A stretch of DNA of 34,431 nucleotides, from contig JAEEHZ010000238.1 in NCBI GenBank assembly GCA_016281115.1, positions 1-34,431 on the forward strand, read 5' to 3'. The translations under genes and the position numbers were made by a program. The notes beneath the pieces were generated by a model that was not told the DNA's origin, made no database searches, and worked only from the letters and a program-made list of their open reading frames with translations. Positions 32,332 through 34,431 of this stretch are shown one piece after another (positions within the stretch are counted from its first letter, which is position 1; the number at the start of each line of letters is the position of its first letter). The DNA comes from Clostridiaceae bacterium. Lineage in GTDB: Bacteria; Bacillota; Clostridia; Oscillospirales; Acutalibacteraceae.

Positions 32332-33174
32332 TTAATCTGCCTCCTTTTTGAATAGATTACAGGCATTGTCATATGCGTGCTTTTGCTGCTTAGAATACAT
32401 ACCGCCTTTTTTTATGGCTTCGTCAAAATCGACCTCAAAGCCGTCAAAATCGGGTCCGTCTACACAGGCGAATTTTGTTTTTCCGCCGACTGTCAGTCTG
32501 CAGCCGCCGCACATACCTGTTCCGTCTATCATTATGGGATTCATTGAAACGGTCGTTTTTATACCGTAGGGCTTTGTTGTGAGCGTTACGAATTTCATCA
32601 TTACAAGAGGACCTATTGCTATTATCTCGTCGTATTCTTCTCCGTTGTCAAGCAAACTTTTAAGCGGAGATGTAACAACTCCCTTTTCGCCGTAAGAGCC
32701 GTCGTCGGTCATTATATAAAGCTTTTGCGAGCAGGCTTTAAATTCATCTTCAAGGATTACAAGGTCTTTTGTTCTGAAGCCTACGATAGAGTGTACCTCA
32801 CAGCCTAAGTCGTGCAACTTTTGTGCAACGGGCAGCGCAATGGCACACCCCACGCCGCCGCCGACAACGCAAACTTTTTTGAGTCCGTCTGTTTTTGTGG
32901 GAACACCGAGCGGTCCTGCAAAGTCGCTTATGCAGTTACCCTCATTTAGTTGATTAAGGATAAATGTTGAAGCACCGACTATTTGAAATATTATTTTAAC
33001 GGTGCCGTTTTCTCTGTCATAACCTGCAACGGTAAGGGGTATACGCTCTCCGTCGGGTGTCGCTCTTAATATTATGAATTGTCCCGGTTGCGCCTTTTTG
33101 GCAATATCGGGAGCAAAAACGTCCATCATTGTAACGGTGGGGTTAAGACTTTTTTTGTTGATGATCTCAAACAT
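32332..33174 (-). CDS. nfnA: NfnA-like FAD/[2Fe-2S] small subunit (sulfide/dihydroorotate dehydrogenase-like)
   Basis: A 280-aa ferredoxin-NADP reductase-like protein. FAD contact RIPLTVAGYD and NAD contact VCVVGGGVGCAIALP (about residues 100-115) are visible. A C-terminal Cys cluster, GTGMCGGCRL then FACVDGP, should bind [2Fe-2S]. This matches the small subunit of NfnAB. It is followed after 2 nt by the large subunit gene, which supports the complex. AGAGG precedes the ATG at 33174 by 8 nt, and cdaR ends 16 nt upstream. Alone it would resemble PyrK-type proteins, but no pyrD is next to it. Confidence 0.87.
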   Translation of the reverse strand: MFEIINKKSLNPTVTMMDVFAPDIAKKAQPGQFIILRATPDGERIPLTVAGYDRENGTVKIIFQIVGASTFILNQLNEGNCISDFAGPLGVPTKTDGLKKVCVVGGGVGCAIALPVAQKLHDLGCEVHSIVGFRTKDLVILEDEFKACSQKLYIMTDDGSYGEKGVVTSPLKSLLDNGEEYDEIIAIGPLVMMKFVTLTTKPYGIKTTVSMNPIMIDGTGMCGGCRLTVGGKTKFACVDGPDFDGFEVDFDEAIKKGGMYSKQQKHAYDNACNLFKKEAD

Positions 33175-33190
33175 AGCTTATTCCTCTCAA

Positions 33191-34431
33191 TTACGGTGTT
33201 TCCGATACTATATCTACGGAAGCTGTGTATTTGCCTGTTGCCCAGCAGTTTGGATATGCGGAGCTTACGTTTATGTTTACATTCAGTTCGGCAGTTCCCG
33301 TATAACCTGATGTTTTGCTACCGAAATCTATAACTGCCGATATGTCGTCGGCACTCAATGACGCAATTTCGTTTGCTTTGCCCGTTATAACTACCGATAT
33401 GCTCTTTGTTGACACCGTTGCGCTTGAGGAGCGGTCGAGCCCGGAGGTGTCAAACTTAGTTATTTGCAGGGTCTTGCTAACATAATCGCTCATATCAAAT
33501 TCCACGGAGACAGAGCTTATGTTACTTATGTTTTTCCAGCCTGATGGAAGCTGTGTCGTTAATACCTTTCTTACCGTTTTTGAAGATATTTCCGACATAT
33601 CCACAGTTGCGATATTTATACTGTTTATATCCTTCAACTCGTCGTAAGGGGCGGCAATTTCTATCTCTGCGGGGGAAACGGTTATAAAGCCGGTGTCAAA
33701 ATCTGAGTTGTCTATGCCCGTAAGCTTTATTTCTGCTGTAAGCGTCTTTTTGTAATCTACGGGTATGGTTACGTCTACATCACTTATGCTGAGTTCAATT
33801 TGGTCGCTCTTCATGGGATAGCCGTACATATCGAGCAGACTTATCTTTTTGTTTATTGTTTTGGTTTCGTTTATTTCTTCGTCAATGGTTCCCGATACGA
33901 CAGCTTTTTCTATTCTTGAAAGCTCAGTCTCGGGGCCTGTTACAATAACATCGTCCGACGAATATTGTGTCGTGCCTTCGTAGTATCCTTGGGCAATGTT
34001 GTATTTAAGCTCGTTTATTATGGGCAGGGTAACTTCGCGTGAACGGTCTACCGTTACAATTACAGTGGAAGGATACACGGAAGAAGAAAACTCATAATTC
34101 GTGTTTATTCCTATTTTTTTTGCGGAAAGTTCAAGCGTGTAGGTACCGGGTGATGTTATTGTGCTTGCCTGTGAAGCCACTATCTCAATATTTTCGGAAG
34201 TGACAGAGCCGATTGACAGCCTGTTTCCCTTAATTGTTACTTCGGCAGTGAGCTGACCTACGGTGTAGTTTTTCAATCCGCTGCTTACAGCCTCGTCCGA
34301 AAGCTCAATAGTAACGGGTATATTGGAGATCTTCTTTGTTATCTCTTCGCCGGTGCTCATACCCATTACCACCCAGAAAATAAATGACAAAATAAGGGAT
34401 ATAATAATAACAAGCTTGTTGTTAAAAATTA
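33191..34431 (-). CDS. cdaR: CdaR-like YbbR-domain protein (5' end cut by window)
   Basis: At least 413 residues in frame up to the window edge, where the N-terminal part continues beyond. A membrane helix (FNNKLVIIISLILSFIFWVV) leads to several YbbR repeats: IPVTIELSDEA.., VTVDRSREVTLPI, VTGPETELSRIEKAV and VSPAEIEIAAPYDEL. CdaR (YbbR) is the extracytoplasmic regulator of the diadenylate cyclase CdaA that makes c-di-AMP. The TTG at 34390 falls inside the membrane helix and is not the true start. cdaA is expected just outside the window. nfnA follows the stop by 16 nt, an unusual partner. Confidence 0.85.
   Translation of the reverse strand, partial: IFNNKLVIIISLILSFIFWVVMGMSTGEEITKKISNIPVTIELSDEAVSSGLKNYTVGQLTAEVTIKGNRLSIGSVTSENIEIVASQASTITSPGTYTLELSAKKIGINTNYEFSSSVYPSTVIVTVDRSREVTLPIINELKYNIAQGYYEGTTQYSSDDVIVTGPETELSRIEKAVVSGTIDEEINETKTINKKISLLDMYGYPMKSDQIELSISDVDVTIPVDYKKTLTAEIKLTGIDNSDFDTGFITVSPAEIEIAAPYDELKDINSINIATVDMSEISSKTVRKVLTTQLPSGWKNISNISSVSVEFDMSDYVSKTLQITKFDTSGLDRSSSATVSTKSISVVITGKANEIASLSADDISAVIDFGSKTSGYTGTAELNVNINVSSAYPNCWATGKYTASVDIVSETP

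Overview
The window looks like a chromosomal segment of a low-to-moderate GC, Gram-positive Clostridia member, most likely an Oscillospirales/Ruminococcaceae-type gut anaerobe. The grounds are a clostridial-style Tad/Flp pilus operon (DUF5702-like and DUF6382-FHA proteins), secreted proteins with type I dockerin modules and Asp/Thr/Glu-rich linkers, sporulation and germination genes (spoVAD, ypeB), an NfnAB ferredoxin:NADP transhydrogenase, and frequent TTG starts with strong AGGAGG-like ribosome-binding sites. The placement is an inference from gene content, not from a search.

Region 1 (1-11.8 kb, + strand) is a Tad/Flp type IV pilus operon. It runs from the tail of a probable CpaF/TadA ATPase through TadB, TadC, a small Flp-type pilin, a TadE-like pseudopilin, a 1327-residue DUF5702-like protein, a second TadE-like pseudopilin, a prepilin peptidase, a membrane-anchored TPR/WG-repeat protein and an FHA-domain protein, and ends at a terminator. 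Several of its gaps hold hairpins. Region 2 (11.9-17.4 kb, + strand) has a secreted lipase-like protein with a C-terminal dockerin, an L-lactate/malate-type dehydrogenase with an Arg at the substrate-specificity position, an FAD-dependent oxidoreductase and a DUF2804-like protein. A perfect 15-bp hairpin ends it.

Region 3 (17.5-20.6 kb, - strand) is a two-gene unit: a phosphohexomutase followed 17 nt later by a secreted acidic protein with an internal dockerin and a 15-bp tandem repeat. Region 4 (20.7-22.4 kb, + strand) holds an orphan MacB/LolD-type ABC ATPase and a CaCA-family cation exchanger. The exchanger's stop abuts that of the convergent ypeB. Region 5 (22.4-25.4 kb, - strand) has ypeB, tRNA-Arg(CCU) with its own promoter and terminators, and spoVAD. 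Between spoVAD and the next operon lies a GC-richer, hairpin-dense intergenic segment (about 25.42-25.77 kb) that looks like a non-coding repeat element.

Region 6 (25.8-34.4 kb, - strand) is a tightly packed gene string, read from the right: cdaR (cut by the window end), nfnA, nfnB, a 63-residue remnant of tcdA, nadA, mnmA, a metal-dependent cyclase, a large unknown lipoprotein and a flavodoxin. It combines c-di-AMP control, NADPH/NAD supply, tRNA modification and an envelope lipoprotein.

No prophage, IS element, CRISPR array or obviously new defence system is visible. The points most worth a second look are the Arg in the dehydrogenase, the structured intergenic element, the tcdA remnant, the two dockerin proteins, the giant DUF5702-like protein and the non-canonical prepilin motifs.
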